DNA of 64,000 nt from Crocinitomicaceae bacterium (GCA_030833845.1 JAURGK010000007.1:1-64000); one strand, 5' to 3'; shown: positions 16,722 through 26,293, numbered from the stretch's first letter. Numbers and translations: made by a program. The notes: generated from the sequence alone by a model not told the origin.

Positions 16722-18416
16722 TTGAAAAAAGAGGCTTTTGCGCGCTATGTAATAATTTTCTTAATTCTAAGTTGTGTACTTACCGCGGGGGTTTATTTTT
16801 TACGTGGCACTAAAAAAATAAAAGGACAAAAACAATACGGAGGCACCGTTCATCTTTCTATAAAAACGGCACGAGGAGTTTGTAATCCATTAAGCAATAA
16901 TACATTAGACCACCATCGGGTTCAGCAGCTTATATTTGAACCACTCCTCAAACCGTCCTCGAACCAAAGAGGCTGGAATTACCATTTAGCGAAGACAGTA
17001 AGGGTGGCTAGTGGCGGCTCGAAAATTTTTATAGAACTTAAACAAAACATTCGCTTTGCTCCAGACCCTTGCTTTAGGTTGGCCTCAGATGAATTGACAA
17101 CAAAAGACATCGCTTTTAGCCTTTCAATGGCCTGCTCAAATAATCCGCATATTGTTTCAAACGATTATTTGGCCGGTCTGATAAGAGGAGGAAAACAATT
17201 TAGAAAACAAAATCTTAATCCGCTCTTGCAAACAGTGAGTGGTGTTCAAATCATTGATGATTATAATTTAATCATCAACCTAGACCGACCTATCAATCAT
17301 TTTCTAGAAATGCTCTGTGGCCCATCCTTTGGGATAATGAGTAAACAAGCAGCCGCTTATTATGCCTCTGATTTCTTCAATCATCCTGTGGGTACTGGGC
17401 CTTTTGTATTAGAGGAATCATTGGCCGATAGAAGTATTTATGTTGCCAACGAACATTATTGGAGAAAAGACCGTCTGGGCAATCAATTACCTTTTGTCAA
17501 TAAAATAGTGGTTCGTTTCAATGTGAGCGGAAATCAAGCCCACCGTCTTTTCTTAAAAAACAAACTTGATTTATTGTTTGATTTGCCGGTCGAAGATTTA
17601 CAAAATGCTTTTGGCACACTGAGTGATGCAAAGTCTGGTAAGAATCCGCTTCATGAGGTTTGTGTGAAAAACGCTGCTAAAGTGCATTTTATTCAATTTG
17701 ACTGTACGCGAGCTCCTTTTAATAATATCAATTTAAGAAAAGCCTTTGCCCTTGCAATTGATACAAAAACTATTTGCGAAGAGGTATTAAAAGGAGAGGG
17801 GCAGCCTTTGAAGCAACGATTCATCCCCCTGTCTCAATATAAAATGAATGGTGCGATACCATTAAATCCAACACAGGCTGCTTTTCCAATCAAAGAAGCC
17901 AAACAATTACTATTGGCAGCGGGCTTTAATCAGAACAACCCACCGCCCGCCTTTCACTTTTTTGTAGATGCACAAAAAGAAAGCCCCGCGTTTAGGTGGG
18001 CAGAAGCCGTAGCTAAGATGTTACGACAAAACCTGGGTGTTCGCATAAGTCTTCACCAGGGGCCGCATAAAGAGGGAGTATCAAATGCGCTTTGGAGAAC
18101 CGGCTGGATAGGGGATTATTTCGGGGCAGAGTCATATTTGCGATTGTTTTACAGCGGCGCTCAAGCACCTGTGTACTTTAAAAATCTAACTATTGATTCA
18201 CTGTACGTAAAATCAATATTGGCCAGTTCCTTTGAGAAAAAAATCAAACTACAGCAAGATTGTGAAAAAGAAATAATAGCTCAACAAGCCTTGATTCCCA
18301 TCTTCTCTCAGGGTTTTATTTTACTCAAGCAATTGCATTTAAGAGGGCTAGAACTAAATGATACTGGGCTTATAGATTACGCACAGCTTTACATTAAAAA
18401 GGTAAGGCCTATTTGA
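16722..18416 (+). CDS. Membrane-anchored solute-binding protein, family 5 (OppA/DppA-like)
   Basis: The protein has about 564 residues: an N-terminal membrane anchor (YVIIFLILSCVLTAGVYF) and a family 5 extracellular solute-binding domain. Typical elements are GTVHLSIKTARGVCNPLS, FEPLLKPS, TTKDIAFSLSMA, PVGTGPFVLEE and NNINLRKAFALAIDTK. Homologs bind peptides or nickel for ABC import, but no permease or ATPase gene is adjacent. There is no ATG near the N-terminus; TTG 16722 is chosen, with TTG 16713 as the alternative. It follows the T9SS cargo gene by 14 bases and overlaps the end of kynA by 8 bases on the opposite strand. Confidence 0.8.
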   Translation: MKKEAFARYVIIFLILSCVLTAGVYFLRGTKKIKGQKQYGGTVHLSIKTARGVCNPLSNNTLDHHRVQQLIFEPLLKPSSNQRGWNYHLAKTVRVASGGSKIFIELKQNIRFAPDPCFRLASDELTTKDIAFSLSMACSNNPHIVSNDYLAGLIRGGKQFRKQNLNPLLQTVSGVQIIDDYNLIINLDRPINHFLEMLCGPSFGIMSKQAAAYYASDFFNHPVGTGPFVLEESLADRSIYVANEHYWRKDRLGNQLPFVNKIVVRFNVSGNQAHRLFLKNKLDLLFDLPVEDLQNAFGTLSDAKSGKNPLHEVCVKNAAKVHFIQFDCTRAPFNNINLRKAFALAIDTKTICEEVLKGEGQPLKQRFIPLSQYKMNGAIPLNPTQAAFPIKEAKQLLLAAGFNQNNPPPAFHFFVDAQKESPAFRWAEAVAKMLRQNLGVRISLHQGPHKEGVSNALWRTGWIGDYFGAESYLRLFYSGAQAPVYFKNLTIDSLYVKSILASSFEKKIKLQQDCEKEIIAQQALIPIFSQGFILLKQLHLRGLELNDTGLIDYAQLYIKKVRPI

Positions 18417-19359
18417 GGGCGTTTTCAACCCAACTTTTTCCCCAATTTTCGTGCTCTTCCGTGGACCAAAGCAATGGATAAAAAATACGTTTTTGAAAGC
18501 GTGGCGGCAAATACTTTTGCCAATTTGTGCCCCCGGTTGCTGCCACATCTTTGTCTTGTCTGGCTAAATACCTCACCGCCGACTTGTAATGAGCAAGAGG
18601 CCAATTTACGTTTACATTGATGTCATTTTGTCTTAAGGCTTCTTTCACCTGTGGGTCATTTTGGTCTTCTTCTGTTAATCGCAAGTAGACTTGCCACAGG
18701 TTTTTGTTGCGACAAAACTCACCAAGTTCGATGAATTTATTTTTGTATTTCGCTTCAAACTGAATGAGGGTGAGGGTTTTTTTACCTGTGGCCACTTCTG
18801 TGGCTCCTGCCTTCCAATAAATGTGCTCAAATAGGATTTCGATGTCTTTTTCTTGTTTGAGCGCCTCTCTTTGATCTTTTGAGACAAGGTTAATAAAGTC
18901 TGTGCTGAATATTTCGATTTCTCGATATTGGGCTGATTGAAACCCTGAGGCGGGCAGTAAACTCATCCGAAACTTAAGAAATTCATCTCGATCCATACCA
19001 GTAATCATGATTTCAAAGCTATTGATCAGGGCCTCAAAATACCGATTGATTCGGGTTACACGGTCAATGAAGTGCTTTTTACCCGGCTGGGCTAGCTCCC
19101 CTAAGGCCTCGAATTCACGCAACGCCAACTTAAAATACAATTCTGTAATTTGATGATACATGATAAAAACCACTTCGTCGGGGAAAGGTGTTTTGGGTTT
19201 TTGTAGGCTCAAAAGTGTGTCTAGCTGAATATAATCCCAATAGGTAGTTACATCTGCATAAAGGAGCCCCTCCAAATAGGCGTTGAAATCTTCGCCTAGG
19301 GCTGCGTATTTATGATGAAGTAAGTCTAATTTCTCTTTGAGTTCGGGGGTGATTTCCAT
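18409..19359 (-). CDS. kynA: Tryptophan 2,3-dioxygenase
   Basis: This haem enzyme opens the indole ring of L-tryptophan to N-formylkynurenine, the first step of the kynurenine route. It has 316 residues. Family motifs seen are TTYWDYIQLDTLLSLQ, FIMYHQITELYFKLALREF, FLKFRMSLLPASGFQSAQYR and, near the C-terminus, WSTEEHENWGKSWV, which holds a candidate haem-ligand His. No kynB, kynU or 3-hydroxyanthranilate gene is in the window, so it may be used for degradation or for NAD synthesis with genes elsewhere. A TAATTTCG box lies 24 bases upstream of the ATG. Its 3' end converges on and overlaps the solute-binding gene. Confidence 0.92.
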   Translation of the reverse strand: MEITPELKEKLDLLHHKYAALGEDFNAYLEGLLYADVTTYWDYIQLDTLLSLQKPKTPFPDEVVFIMYHQITELYFKLALREFEALGELAQPGKKHFIDRVTRINRYFEALINSFEIMITGMDRDEFLKFRMSLLPASGFQSAQYREIEIFSTDFINLVSKDQREALKQEKDIEILFEHIYWKAGATEVATGKKTLTLIQFEAKYKNKFIELGEFCRNKNLWQVYLRLTEEDQNDPQVKEALRQNDINVNVNWPLAHYKSAVRYLARQDKDVAATGGTNWQKYLPPRFQKRIFYPLLWSTEEHENWGKSWVENALK

Positions 19360-19383
19360 CTTGTGTTGTTTGAAATTGTTTTT

Positions 19384-19391
19384 CGAAATTA
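19384..19391 (-). promoter_or_regulatory. -7 box for kynA
   Basis: The minus strand reads TAATTTCG, a common one-base variant of TAnnTTTG, 24 bases before the kynA ATG. It faces away from the bestrophin promoter. Confidence 0.45.
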
Positions 19392-19418
19392 AACAAATTT
19401 TAAGTGCCTAAAGTATTT

Positions 19419-19426
19419 TACATTTG
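19419..19426 (+). promoter_or_regulatory. -7 box for the bestrophin-like gene
   Basis: TACATTTG matches TAnnTTTG and lies 22 bases before ATG 19449. It lies inside any extension from GTG 19404, which supports the ATG as the real start. Confidence 0.55.
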
Positions 19427-19448
19427 TACTTCATATACCTTATCGGCG

Positions 19449-20315
19449 ATGATCAACTACAATCCAAAAAATTGGCTTTCCTTCATTTTTTCTTTTCATA
19501 AAAGTGATACCGTAAGAATGTTGTGGAAAGAATTGCTTTATATAAGCATCTTATCGATTACCATTGCGTATATTGAAATTACATTTTTTCCCGGGGCTTT
19601 ATTCTTAAAAAACCTAACCACCGTTTATTCCCTCTTGGGGTTTGTGATTTCACTTTTATTGGTCTTCAGAACCAACACTGCCTATGATCGTTGGTGGGAG
19701 GGCAGAAAAGCATGGGGGGCGTTGGTCAACGACACGCGCAGTTTAAGCACCAAAATAGCCGTGTTGGATATTAGCCAAAAACAAAAGGAAACCTTCCGAC
19801 AACTCATTACCTTGTTTGTGTTTGCAACAAAAAATAGGCTGCGTAATGCTTCACTTGAGAGTGACCAAGAGCTTCCCGATGACCTAAAGCAATATTCCTT
19901 GCCGGACCACCAGCCCTTGAGTGTGCAAAAATTACTGCGCATTGAAATAGAGGGGCTTTTGAAACAAGGTGTTATTAGCCCCGAAGTTTGGCGCGCCCTA
20001 CAAAACGATGTAGATAGCCTAGTAAATTCATTGGGGGTCTGCGAACGAATATTAAATACGCCCATACCTTTCTCGTACAGTTTATTTATCAAAAAATTCA
20101 TTTTTATCTATGTAGTAACCATGCCCTTGGCATTCGTTCCGCTCTTTGGTTATCTTTCTGCTTTTATTTCAACCTTTGTTTTTTATGCCCTTGTAAGCAT
20201 GGAGTTGTTGGCAGAAGAAATTGAAGATCCTTTTGGATCAGATTTGAATGATTTGCCCACAGACCAACTTTGTCTAATGATCGAAAAAAATTGTAGGCAA
20301 ATTTTTGAGCAATAA
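19449..20315 (+). CDS. Bestrophin-like (UPF0187) membrane channel
   Basis: The protein has about 288 residues. The prokaryotic bestrophin signature NTAYDRWWEGRKAWGALVND lies near residue 76, after two N-terminal spans. Two more spans near residues 215-260 (FIFIYVVTMPLAFVPLFGYL and FISTFVFYALVSMELLAEE) lead into the EIEDPFGSDLNDLP element typical of the family. Bacterial members form pentameric ion channels; selectivity cannot be read from this sequence. The start is ATG 19449 rather than GTG 19404, because a promoter box lies between them. A shared hairpin terminator ends the gene. Confidence 0.85.
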   Translation: MINYNPKNWLSFIFSFHKSDTVRMLWKELLYISILSITIAYIEITFFPGALFLKNLTTVYSLLGFVISLLLVFRTNTAYDRWWEGRKAWGALVNDTRSLSTKIAVLDISQKQKETFRQLITLFVFATKNRLRNASLESDQELPDDLKQYSLPDHQPLSVQKLLRIEIEGLLKQGVISPEVWRALQNDVDSLVNSLGVCERILNTPIPFSYSLFIKKFIFIYVVTMPLAFVPLFGYLSAFISTFVFYALVSMELLAEEIEDPFGSDLNDLPTDQLCLMIEKNCRQIFEQ

Positions 20316-20316
20316 A

Positions 20317-20337
20317 AAAGCGCCCACAAGGCGCTTT
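20317..20337. terminator. Bidirectional terminator between convergent genes
   Basis: An 8-bp perfect stem AAAGCGCC / GGCGCTTT has loop CACAA. A runs on its left side give a U tail for minus-strand transcripts, and a shorter T run serves the plus strand. It separates the bestrophin gene from the small minus-strand membrane gene. Confidence 0.8.
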
Positions 20338-20360
20338 CGATAAAAGTGTATAGTTGTCGC

Positions 20361-20516
20361 TTATTTGGCTTCTTCGTCAAAAATGCGTTTTGGTCTTAGT
20401 TGTTCAAAAAGACCTAAAGTAAGCCAATAGGGAAGGATAAATCCTAATAAAAAGAATAACATCCAAAAGGCCATTCCGCCAATTAAAAGAAACATTACAA
20501 TACCGAAAGTGCTCAT
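20361..20516 (-). CDS. Small membrane protein, 51 aa
   Basis: This short reading frame encodes 51 residues starting MSTFGIVMFLLIGGMAFWML. It has one long or two short hydrophobic helices and a charged cytoplasmic-like tail (FEQLRPKRIFDEEAK). It has its own consensus -7 box (20547-20554) and a downstream hairpin terminator, so it looks like a real single-gene unit divergent from fumC. I do not recognise the family. Tiny membrane proteins often accompany larger membrane complexes, but no partner is evident here. Confidence 0.7.
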   Translation of the reverse strand: MSTFGIVMFLLIGGMAFWMLFFLLGFILPYWLTLGLFEQLRPKRIFDEEAK

Positions 20517-20523
20517 CTTCTAT

Positions 20524-20531
20524 TATTTTTG
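20524..20531 (+). promoter_or_regulatory. -7 box for fumC
   Basis: TATTTTTG matches TAnnTTTG, 50 bases before the fumC ATG. It overlaps the leader of the divergent small membrane gene. Confidence 0.5.
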
Positions 20532-20546
20532 TAGTTGAATACGAGT

Positions 20547-20554
20547 CAAAATTA
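20547..20554 (-). promoter_or_regulatory. -7 box for the 51-aa membrane protein
   Basis: The minus strand reads TAATTTTG, a perfect TAnnTTTG match, 30 bases before the small gene's ATG. The two divergent -7 boxes here cross each other's transcripts. Confidence 0.55.
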
Positions 20555-20581
20555 CACAAATAAATTCACAAACACCAAAAA

Positions 20582-21979
20582 ATGGAATTTCGCATAGAAA
20601 AAGACACCATGGGGGAGGTTAAAGTGCCTGCTCAACGCTACTGGGGAGCCCAAACAGAGCGGTCGCGCAATAACTTTAAAATTGGGCCCGAAGGCTCAAT
20701 GCCCATTGAAATAATTCATGCTTTTGCCTACCTTAAAAAGGCAGCGGCTCACGCCAATCACGAGCTTGGAGTTTTAGACCAAACCAAACGAGACCTCATC
20801 TCTAGGGTTTGTGATGAAATTCTGACAGGTCAACACAACGATGAATTTCCATTAGTTATCTGGCAAACTGGCTCTGGAACACAGTCAAACATGAATTGCA
20901 ATGAAGTAATTGCTAATCGTGGCCATGTGCTACAAGGAGGATCATTGCTAGACGAACAAAAAGTATTGAATCCCAACGACGACGTAAACAAATCACAATC
21001 TTCCAATGACACCTACCCTACCGCAATGCATATTGCTGCTTATAAAATGGTGGTTGATGTGACTCTTCCCGGAATGCAGCACCTTCGCAATGTGTTGCAA
21101 GAAAAAGTGGAAGAATTTAAAAACATAGTGAAAACCGGGCGCACCCACTTTATGGACGCCACCCCCTTGACATTGGGGCAAGAATTTAGTGGCTATGTTG
21201 CTCAATTAGATTATTCAATGCGCGCCATTCAAAACGCGCTTGTTGCAATTTCAGAACTCGCTCTTGGGGGAACGGCTGTAGGAACGGGGTTGAATACACC
21301 AAAAGGTTACGACGTGTTGGTTGCTAAAAAGATTGCTGAATTTACCGGTCTTCCCTTCATAACCGCGGCCAATAAATTTGAGGCTTTAGCTGCTCACGAC
21401 GCCATGGTAGAATTATCTGGCGCGCTCAAGCGCTCAGCAGTATCATTAATGAAAATAGGCAATGATGTGCGCATGTTGTCGTCGGGCCCGAGGTGTGGAA
21501 TCGGCGAGATCATTATTCCCGACAACGAACCCGGCTCGTCTATTATGCCGGGAAAAGTGAATCCAACGCAACCAGAGGCGCTAACAATGGTTTGTGCTCA
21601 AGTAATGGGCAATGACGTTGCGGTTGGCATAGCTGGGTCAAATGGTCATTTTGAATTGAACGTTTTCAAGCCGATTATTGCGGCCAATGTATTGCAATCC
21701 GCAAGATTAATCGGCGATGCTTGTGTGTCCTTCTCAGATAATTGTGCTGTTGGTATTCGCGCAAACCTCCCCGTCGTTAAGCAACATCTAGACAATTCTT
21801 TAATGCTTGTGACGGCCCTCAACACCAAAATCGGATATTACAAGGCCGCTGAAATTGCTAAATACGCGCACAAAAACGGCACCACATTAAAAGAGGCCGC
21901 GGTTGGCCTTGGACACGTTAGCGCAGAAGAGTATGATCAAATTGTAGATCCATCAAAAATGATTGGATCACTAGATTAA
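20582..21979 (+). CDS. fumC: Fumarate hydratase, class II
   Basis: This iron-independent TCA enzyme converts fumarate to malate. It has 465 residues, full length for the class. Visible elements include [15 protein letters not shown] at the N-terminus, [47 protein letters not shown] and the fumarase/aspartase signature [13 protein letters not shown] with the catalytic Ser loop. It has its own promoter and is followed 73 bases later by icd, which has a separate promoter. Confidence 0.97.
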   Translation: MEFRIEKDTMGEVKVPAQRYWGAQTERSRNNFKIGPEGSMPIEIIHAFAYLKKAAAHANHELGVLDQTKRDLISRVCDEILTGQHNDEFPLVIWQTGSGTQSNMNCNEVIANRGHVLQGGSLLDEQKVLNPNDDVNKSQSSNDTYPTAMHIAAYKMVVDVTLPGMQHLRNVLQEKVEEFKNIVKTGRTHFMDATPLTLGQEFSGYVAQLDYSMRAIQNALVAISELALGGTAVGTGLNTPKGYDVLVAKKIAEFTGLPFITAANKFEALAAHDAMVELSGALKRSAVSLMKIGNDVRMLSSGPRCGIGEIIIPDNEPGSSIMPGKVNPTQPEALTMVCAQVMGNDVAVGIAGSNGHFELNVFKPIIAANVLQSARLIGDACVSFSDNCAVGIRANLPVVKQHLDNSLMLVTALNTKIGYYKAAEIAKYAHKNGTTLKEAAVGLGHVSAEEYDQIVDPSKMIGSLD

Positions 21980-22028
21980 TTACTCGTATTTACAATGCGC
22001 TGAAGCCCTTATAACTAAGAATAATGCG

Positions 22029-22036
22029 TAATTTTG
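22029..22036 (+). promoter_or_regulatory. -7 box for icd
   Basis: TAATTTTG matches TAnnTTTG, 16 bases before the icd ATG, giving a leader of about 10 bases. Confidence 0.6.
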
Positions 22037-22052
22037 CACAAAAAAAAATATC

Positions 22053-23282
22053 ATGTCGAAAATTAAAGTAGCCAATCCCGTAGTCGAGCTTGATGGAGAT
22101 GAAATGACAAGAATCATTTGGAAGTTCATCAAAGACAAACTCATCCTTCCATACTTAGATTTAGATATTAAGTATTACGATCTTGGTATTGAAAAACGTG
22201 ACGAAACCAACGACCAAATAACCGTAGATGCAGCCGAGGCCATAAAGCAATATAAGGTAGGTATCAAGTGTGCTACAATTACACCGGATGAGGCACGAGT
22301 CGAAGAATTTAAATTAAAATCCATGTGGAAGTCTCCAAATGGAACAATCCGCAACATTTTAGATGGTACCGTTTTTCGCGAACCTATCGTTATGCAAAAT
22401 GTGCCGCGCCTGGTAACCAACTGGACAGCGCCTATCATTGTGGGGCGTCATGCTTTTGGCGACCAATACCGTGCAACGGATGCCGTATTTAAAGGCAAAG
22501 GGAAGCTCACCATGACCTTTACACCAGAAGACGGCGGTGAGACTCAAACTTTTGAGGTTTACAATTTTTCTGGAGACGGCGTAGGAATGACCATGTACAA
22601 CACCGATGCTTCTATCGAGGGTTTTGCTAGAAGTTGTTTCAATATGGCGCTAACTAAAAAGTGGCCTCTTTACCTTTCTACCAAAAACACCATACTCAAG
22701 AAATACGATGGCCGATTCAAAGATATTTTTGAAGACATCTACCAAAGTGAATTCAAATCCAAGTTTGAAGAGGCTGGTATTGTCTATGAACACCGACTCA
22801 TAGACGACATGGTTGCCTCTGCATTAAAGTGGAATGGTAACTTTGTGTGGGCGTGTAAAAATTATGATGGTGATGTACAATCTGATACTGTTGCACAAGG
22901 CTTTGGTTCACTCGGTCTAATGACTTCAGTGCTCATTACACCTGATGGGCAAATCATGGAGTCTGAAGCGGCACATGGCACTGTTACTAGACACTACAGA
23001 GATCACCAAGCGGGAAAGAAAACTTCTACCAATCCTATTGCTTCTATATTTGCGTGGACGCGCGGCCTCGCTTTTCGGGGCAAGCTCGACAACAACAATG
23101 AGCTCATAGAATTTTGTGATACTTTAGAAAAGGTTTGTATTGAAACCGTTGAGAACGGCATCATGACTAAAGACCTTGCTGTGTGTATTCATGGCAACAA
23201 AGTAAACCATGGTGAACACTACGTTTACACCGAAGAATTCTTAGATGCGCTCGATCGTGGATTAAAAGCAAAAATGAATTAA
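22053..23282 (+). CDS. icd: NADP-dependent isocitrate dehydrogenase, eukaryote-like type
   Basis: This enzyme oxidatively decarboxylates isocitrate to 2-oxoglutarate in the TCA cycle. It has 409 residues and belongs to the dimeric type close to the mitochondrial/cytosolic enzymes: [20 protein letters not shown] at the start, [20 protein letters not shown] (substrate Ser and Arg residues), [24 protein letters not shown] (metal Asp) and [14 protein letters not shown] with the NADP-site residues after it. This type is common in Bacteroidota. A strong hairpin terminator follows the stop codon. Confidence 0.96.
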   Translation: MSKIKVANPVVELDGDEMTRIIWKFIKDKLILPYLDLDIKYYDLGIEKRDETNDQITVDAAEAIKQYKVGIKCATITPDEARVEEFKLKSMWKSPNGTIRNILDGTVFREPIVMQNVPRLVTNWTAPIIVGRHAFGDQYRATDAVFKGKGKLTMTFTPEDGGETQTFEVYNFSGDGVGMTMYNTDASIEGFARSCFNMALTKKWPLYLSTKNTILKKYDGRFKDIFEDIYQSEFKSKFEEAGIVYEHRLIDDMVASALKWNGNFVWACKNYDGDVQSDTVAQGFGSLGLMTSVLITPDGQIMESEAAHGTVTRHYRDHQAGKKTSTNPIASIFAWTRGLAFRGKLDNNNELIEFCDTLEKVCIETVENGIMTKDLAVCIHGNKVNHGEHYVYTEEFLDALDRGLKAKMN

Positions 23283-23286
23283 TTTA

Positions 23287-23306
23287 GGGGCTCAGGCCCC
23301 TTTTTT
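23287..23306 (+). terminator. Terminator between icd and the next gene
   Basis: A GGGGC / GCCCC stem with loop TCAG is followed directly by six T. The last T touches the ATG of the following gene, so the hairpin occupies its whole translation-initiation region. Confidence 0.8.
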
Positions 23307-23828
23307 ATGCGCTTTGTTTTTCTTTTTCTGCTACTACCTGCTTTGGCTTTTAGTCAGTGTGTTCCAAATGACTGGGCTGGTTCATACGCGGGAAACATGC
23401 AAATCTTTGGAAACAATGGCTTGCAACAAACCATAGGCGTTCATTTAGACCTGTTGCCTATTGATCATTCTGGTGTTTGGTCATACAACATGTCTTATGT
23501 AAACCTTAAGAATGATGAGGTTGTAAGCACAAAAGCATACAAAATCGTGTATTCTGAACAAAACAAGAGCTGTTGGATGGATGAAGGAGATAGTTTGCTC
23601 ATTGAAATGAGTTTACTTGACAATTGTTTTTTTGACCACTTTGAATTAAGTGAAATGTTTTTTAATTCTTCGTTGTGTAAAGAAGGGGACGACCTTCTTT
23701 TTATGATTACTGGGGGAAAGAAAAAACCCACGTTTACAAGCCCGTTTATAGACGGGGCCGGTGGGGTTGTTGAATCCATGCACGTGGGTTTTCTTCAACG
23801 GGTGCGATTAATCAAAATAACGCCATGA
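23307..23828 (+). CDS. Secreted protein of unknown function
   Basis: The protein has 173 residues with a signal peptide (MRFVFLFLLLPALAFSQ). The mature part is mostly beta by appearance, with four Cys residues and NDWAGSYAGNMQIFGNNG near its start; the pattern suggests a lipocalin-like or small beta-barrel fold, but I do not recognise the family. The ATG follows the U tract of the icd terminator with no spacer, so expression needs read-through or a promoter inside icd. The stop overlaps the DUF4403 lipoprotein start by ATGA. Confidence 0.65.
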   Translation: MRFVFLFLLLPALAFSQCVPNDWAGSYAGNMQIFGNNGLQQTIGVHLDLLPIDHSGVWSYNMSYVNLKNDEVVSTKAYKIVYSEQNKSCWMDEGDSLLIEMSLLDNCFFDHFELSEMFFNSSLCKEGDDLLFMITGGKKKPTFTSPFIDGAGGVVESMHVGFLQRVRLIKITP

Positions 23829-25216
23829 GGTGGGCTTATTGTTCTTTGTTACTTGTTTTATTTGCGTGTAAAACCATTGAAACCGCGAACCCAAAAACAG
23901 ACGAATTAACCATTAATGATCTCGACATCATTGCCCCTTCCTCGATAATCATACCTACTGAAATAGCCCTTAAATCTTATTTAAACGAGGCAGAAAAAAG
24001 TTTACAGACTAAATTTCATGGAGAGGAAAAACAGTGCGAAGGAATAAGCTACACCTATGATTTCTTTAGGGAGCCCTTGGACTTTGAACTCAAAAAAGAT
24101 GAAATACAATACACCATCAACGGAGAGTTTGCTTTACAGCTTTCCTATTGTCCTGATTGTCATGGGGTGTTTGGTAAAGAAATGTGTGTTATTCCTCGTG
24201 TTTGGGCTTCGTGTGGCATTGGCGAACCTAAGCGGCGCGTTCAACTCAGTTATTCCAGTAAAATCGATATAGACCAAGCGTTTAATTTGCAATCAACAAC
24301 AAAACTCAAGAGCTTTAAACTCGTCGACCCTTGTCAAATAACTGTTTTTAAATACAACGCAACACCCACTATTGAAAAAGAAGTAAGGAAGGCGCTTGTT
24401 AATTTGGAAAAAGATATCGATAAACAACTCGGCTCCACACCCATTCGGACCACTATGAAAGAGGTGTGGCGGACGCTACAAGACCCTGTTTTGGTTGCGC
24501 CATACGGTTACTTTTATTTACAACCTAGTGGTATAGGTATTTCTGATTTATCGCTCAATAATGCTGATCAAAAAGCGTTTTTTACAACAATAATTGTTGC
24601 ACAGCCTTTTTTTGAGACCAACAAAAGTTTTAAGCCCCTTTTGCCCCTACCCAAAAACAACCACACCACCTATAAACAAAACAAAAGCGATATACGCCTT
24701 AGAACCATCGCAAGTTATGATTCTATCAACAACTATTTGGCACAAAATTTTGATACTCAAAAAATATACCTCACCCAAAGAAAACACCTTGACATTAACC
24801 GAATTAAATTTATAGGACCTCAAGAAAACCGAATGGTGCTTGAAATCGGTTTTTCAGGAACAAAAAAAGGTAAGTTATACTTAACTGTGCTTCCTTATGT
24901 AGACGCATCACAACAGTTGAGAATTAAAGAGGTTGAATATGAGGTGCAAAGCAAAAGTATATTATTGCATACAGCCAAATGGCTTTTAGACGACAAAATA
25001 AAACAACAAATTGAACAGGAGTTTTATTACGACGTGGGGCCTATGCTTGAAGAAGTAAGAGAATCTGTTGAGCAAAGTGTTAATACCGAACTAGCGCCGG
25101 GTGTTTTTTTAAGTGGTTCTATTTCAAATATCTCTTTTGATCAGTTGTTTTTGGTTTCAGATGCTGTTGTTTTAGATATTAGTCTAAGTGCTTTACTGCA
25201 ACTAAAAGTAAAATAA
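23825..25216 (+). CDS. DUF4403-family lipoprotein
   Basis: The protein has 463 residues. A lipoprotein signal peptide (MRWAYCSLLLVLFAC) is followed by a long alpha/beta body of the DUF4403 type, with two repeated halves of similar length. Recognisable pieces are RTTMKEVWRTLQDPVLVAPY, FYLQPSGIGISDL and VAQPFFETNKSF. The family consists of Gram-negative lipoproteins of unknown role with a lipid-binding-like shape. It sits mid-operon between a secreted protein and an OmpA-family protein, consistent with a job at the outer membrane. Confidence 0.75.
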   Translation: MRWAYCSLLLVLFACKTIETANPKTDELTINDLDIIAPSSIIIPTEIALKSYLNEAEKSLQTKFHGEEKQCEGISYTYDFFREPLDFELKKDEIQYTINGEFALQLSYCPDCHGVFGKEMCVIPRVWASCGIGEPKRRVQLSYSSKIDIDQAFNLQSTTKLKSFKLVDPCQITVFKYNATPTIEKEVRKALVNLEKDIDKQLGSTPIRTTMKEVWRTLQDPVLVAPYGYFYLQPSGIGISDLSLNNADQKAFFTTIIVAQPFFETNKSFKPLLPLPKNNHTTYKQNKSDIRLRTIASYDSINNYLAQNFDTQKIYLTQRKHLDINRIKFIGPQENRMVLEIGFSGTKKGKLYLTVLPYVDASQQLRIKEVEYEVQSKSILLHTAKWLLDDKIKQQIEQEFYYDVGPMLEEVRESVEQSVNTELAPGVFLSGSISNISFDQLFLVSDAVVLDISLSALLQLKVK

Positions 25217-25231
25217 GTCGTATAAGGCTTG

Positions 25232-26293
25232 GTGAAAATTCTTCTTATTTTTCTCTTTTTCATTACTTGTACTTACGGACAAAAACATTCGTACAATACA
25301 TGTGGTGGTGCGGTTTGGGCGCCCGTTCAAAGCGTTTTTTCTTTGCCGTTTCTTGGCGATAAGCACAGCAATGATTTGTGGGTAAAGTACAATGCTCCAC
25401 ACGATGGTGAGCTCAAATTAGAACTACAATCCACCAAAGAAGGATTTTCTCTTCAATTGAGTTATTTCATTACTGGAACAAATTCTTGTGAGCAAAACAT
25501 GGGGACGACGAATGGCGGCCTGGTGCTTTCACCCCTACAAGAATTAGTCGTTTCATTAACTCAAAACCAAACGCTTGTAGTTCATTTAGTTGCTCCATTA
25601 AAATCAAAGGACCTCATTCATTTCAAAAGCACCTTTACCAAATACAACACCTATGAATCTACGGTGAATTTAATTTACAACGAAGATCTGCCAAAATATT
25701 CTTTGTTAATTAGAGATAAGGCCTCAGGAGAGCCCGTTGTGAGTAAGATTTTTCTATTGGGGTCAAGCGATCTCACAGGAACCTATTTCGCATCACATTT
25801 AAAGATCAATTTGAAACAAAAAATTAAAAGTGGTGGTATAAAAGTTGAAGCACCTGGTTACTTTCCTGTAGAATACATAGATCGTTCAATCCCAATCAAT
25901 GATTCATATATTGACACTATTTATTTACAAAAATTCGAGGTGGGGACACTAAGCAAGCTTGAAAAGCTATATTTCAATGCTGGTTTGGCAGAAATTACAG
26001 AAGAATCCTATCCGCAATTAAATAGCTTGCGAGATTTAATGGTACTCAATCCAAATATTTCTATTGAGATTCATGGTCATGTGAATTTAGATGAAAACAG
26101 CGCTAAGAAAGCACAAAAATTATCCAAACAAAGGGCCATTATGGTTAAACAATACCTAGTAGACAACGGTATAGCTCCTGAGCGTTTGTATCCGGTAGGT
26201 TTTGGTTCCACTAAGCCTGTGTTTGCAAAGCCACAGGATGAAAATCAAAAAGAAGCGAACAGAAGGGTTGAAATTCTAATTAGGAGCAACTAA
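25232..26293 (+). CDS. OmpA-family outer membrane protein
   Basis: The protein has about 353 residues. After a signal peptide (MKILLIFLFFITCTYGQ) comes a beta-rich domain (about 20-150), a carboxypeptidase-regulatory-like segment (about 155-230) and a C-terminal OmpA peptidoglycan-binding domain (IEIHGHVNLDENS, LSKQRAIMVKQYLVDNGI, GFGSTKPVF, EANRRVEILI). The last domain binds the diaminopimelate of the cell wall. The start is taken at GTG 25232; TTG 25229 is also in frame. It is the third gene of the envelope operon and its 3' end overlaps rpiB by four bases on the opposite strand. Confidence 0.82.
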   Translation: MKILLIFLFFITCTYGQKHSYNTCGGAVWAPVQSVFSLPFLGDKHSNDLWVKYNAPHDGELKLELQSTKEGFSLQLSYFITGTNSCEQNMGTTNGGLVLSPLQELVVSLTQNQTLVVHLVAPLKSKDLIHFKSTFTKYNTYESTVNLIYNEDLPKYSLLIRDKASGEPVVSKIFLLGSSDLTGTYFASHLKINLKQKIKSGGIKVEAPGYFPVEYIDRSIPINDSYIDTIYLQKFEVGTLSKLEKLYFNAGLAEITEESYPQLNSLRDLMVLNPNISIEIHGHVNLDENSAKKAQKLSKQRAIMVKQYLVDNGIAPERLYPVGFGSTKPVFAKPQDENQKEANRRVEILIRSN

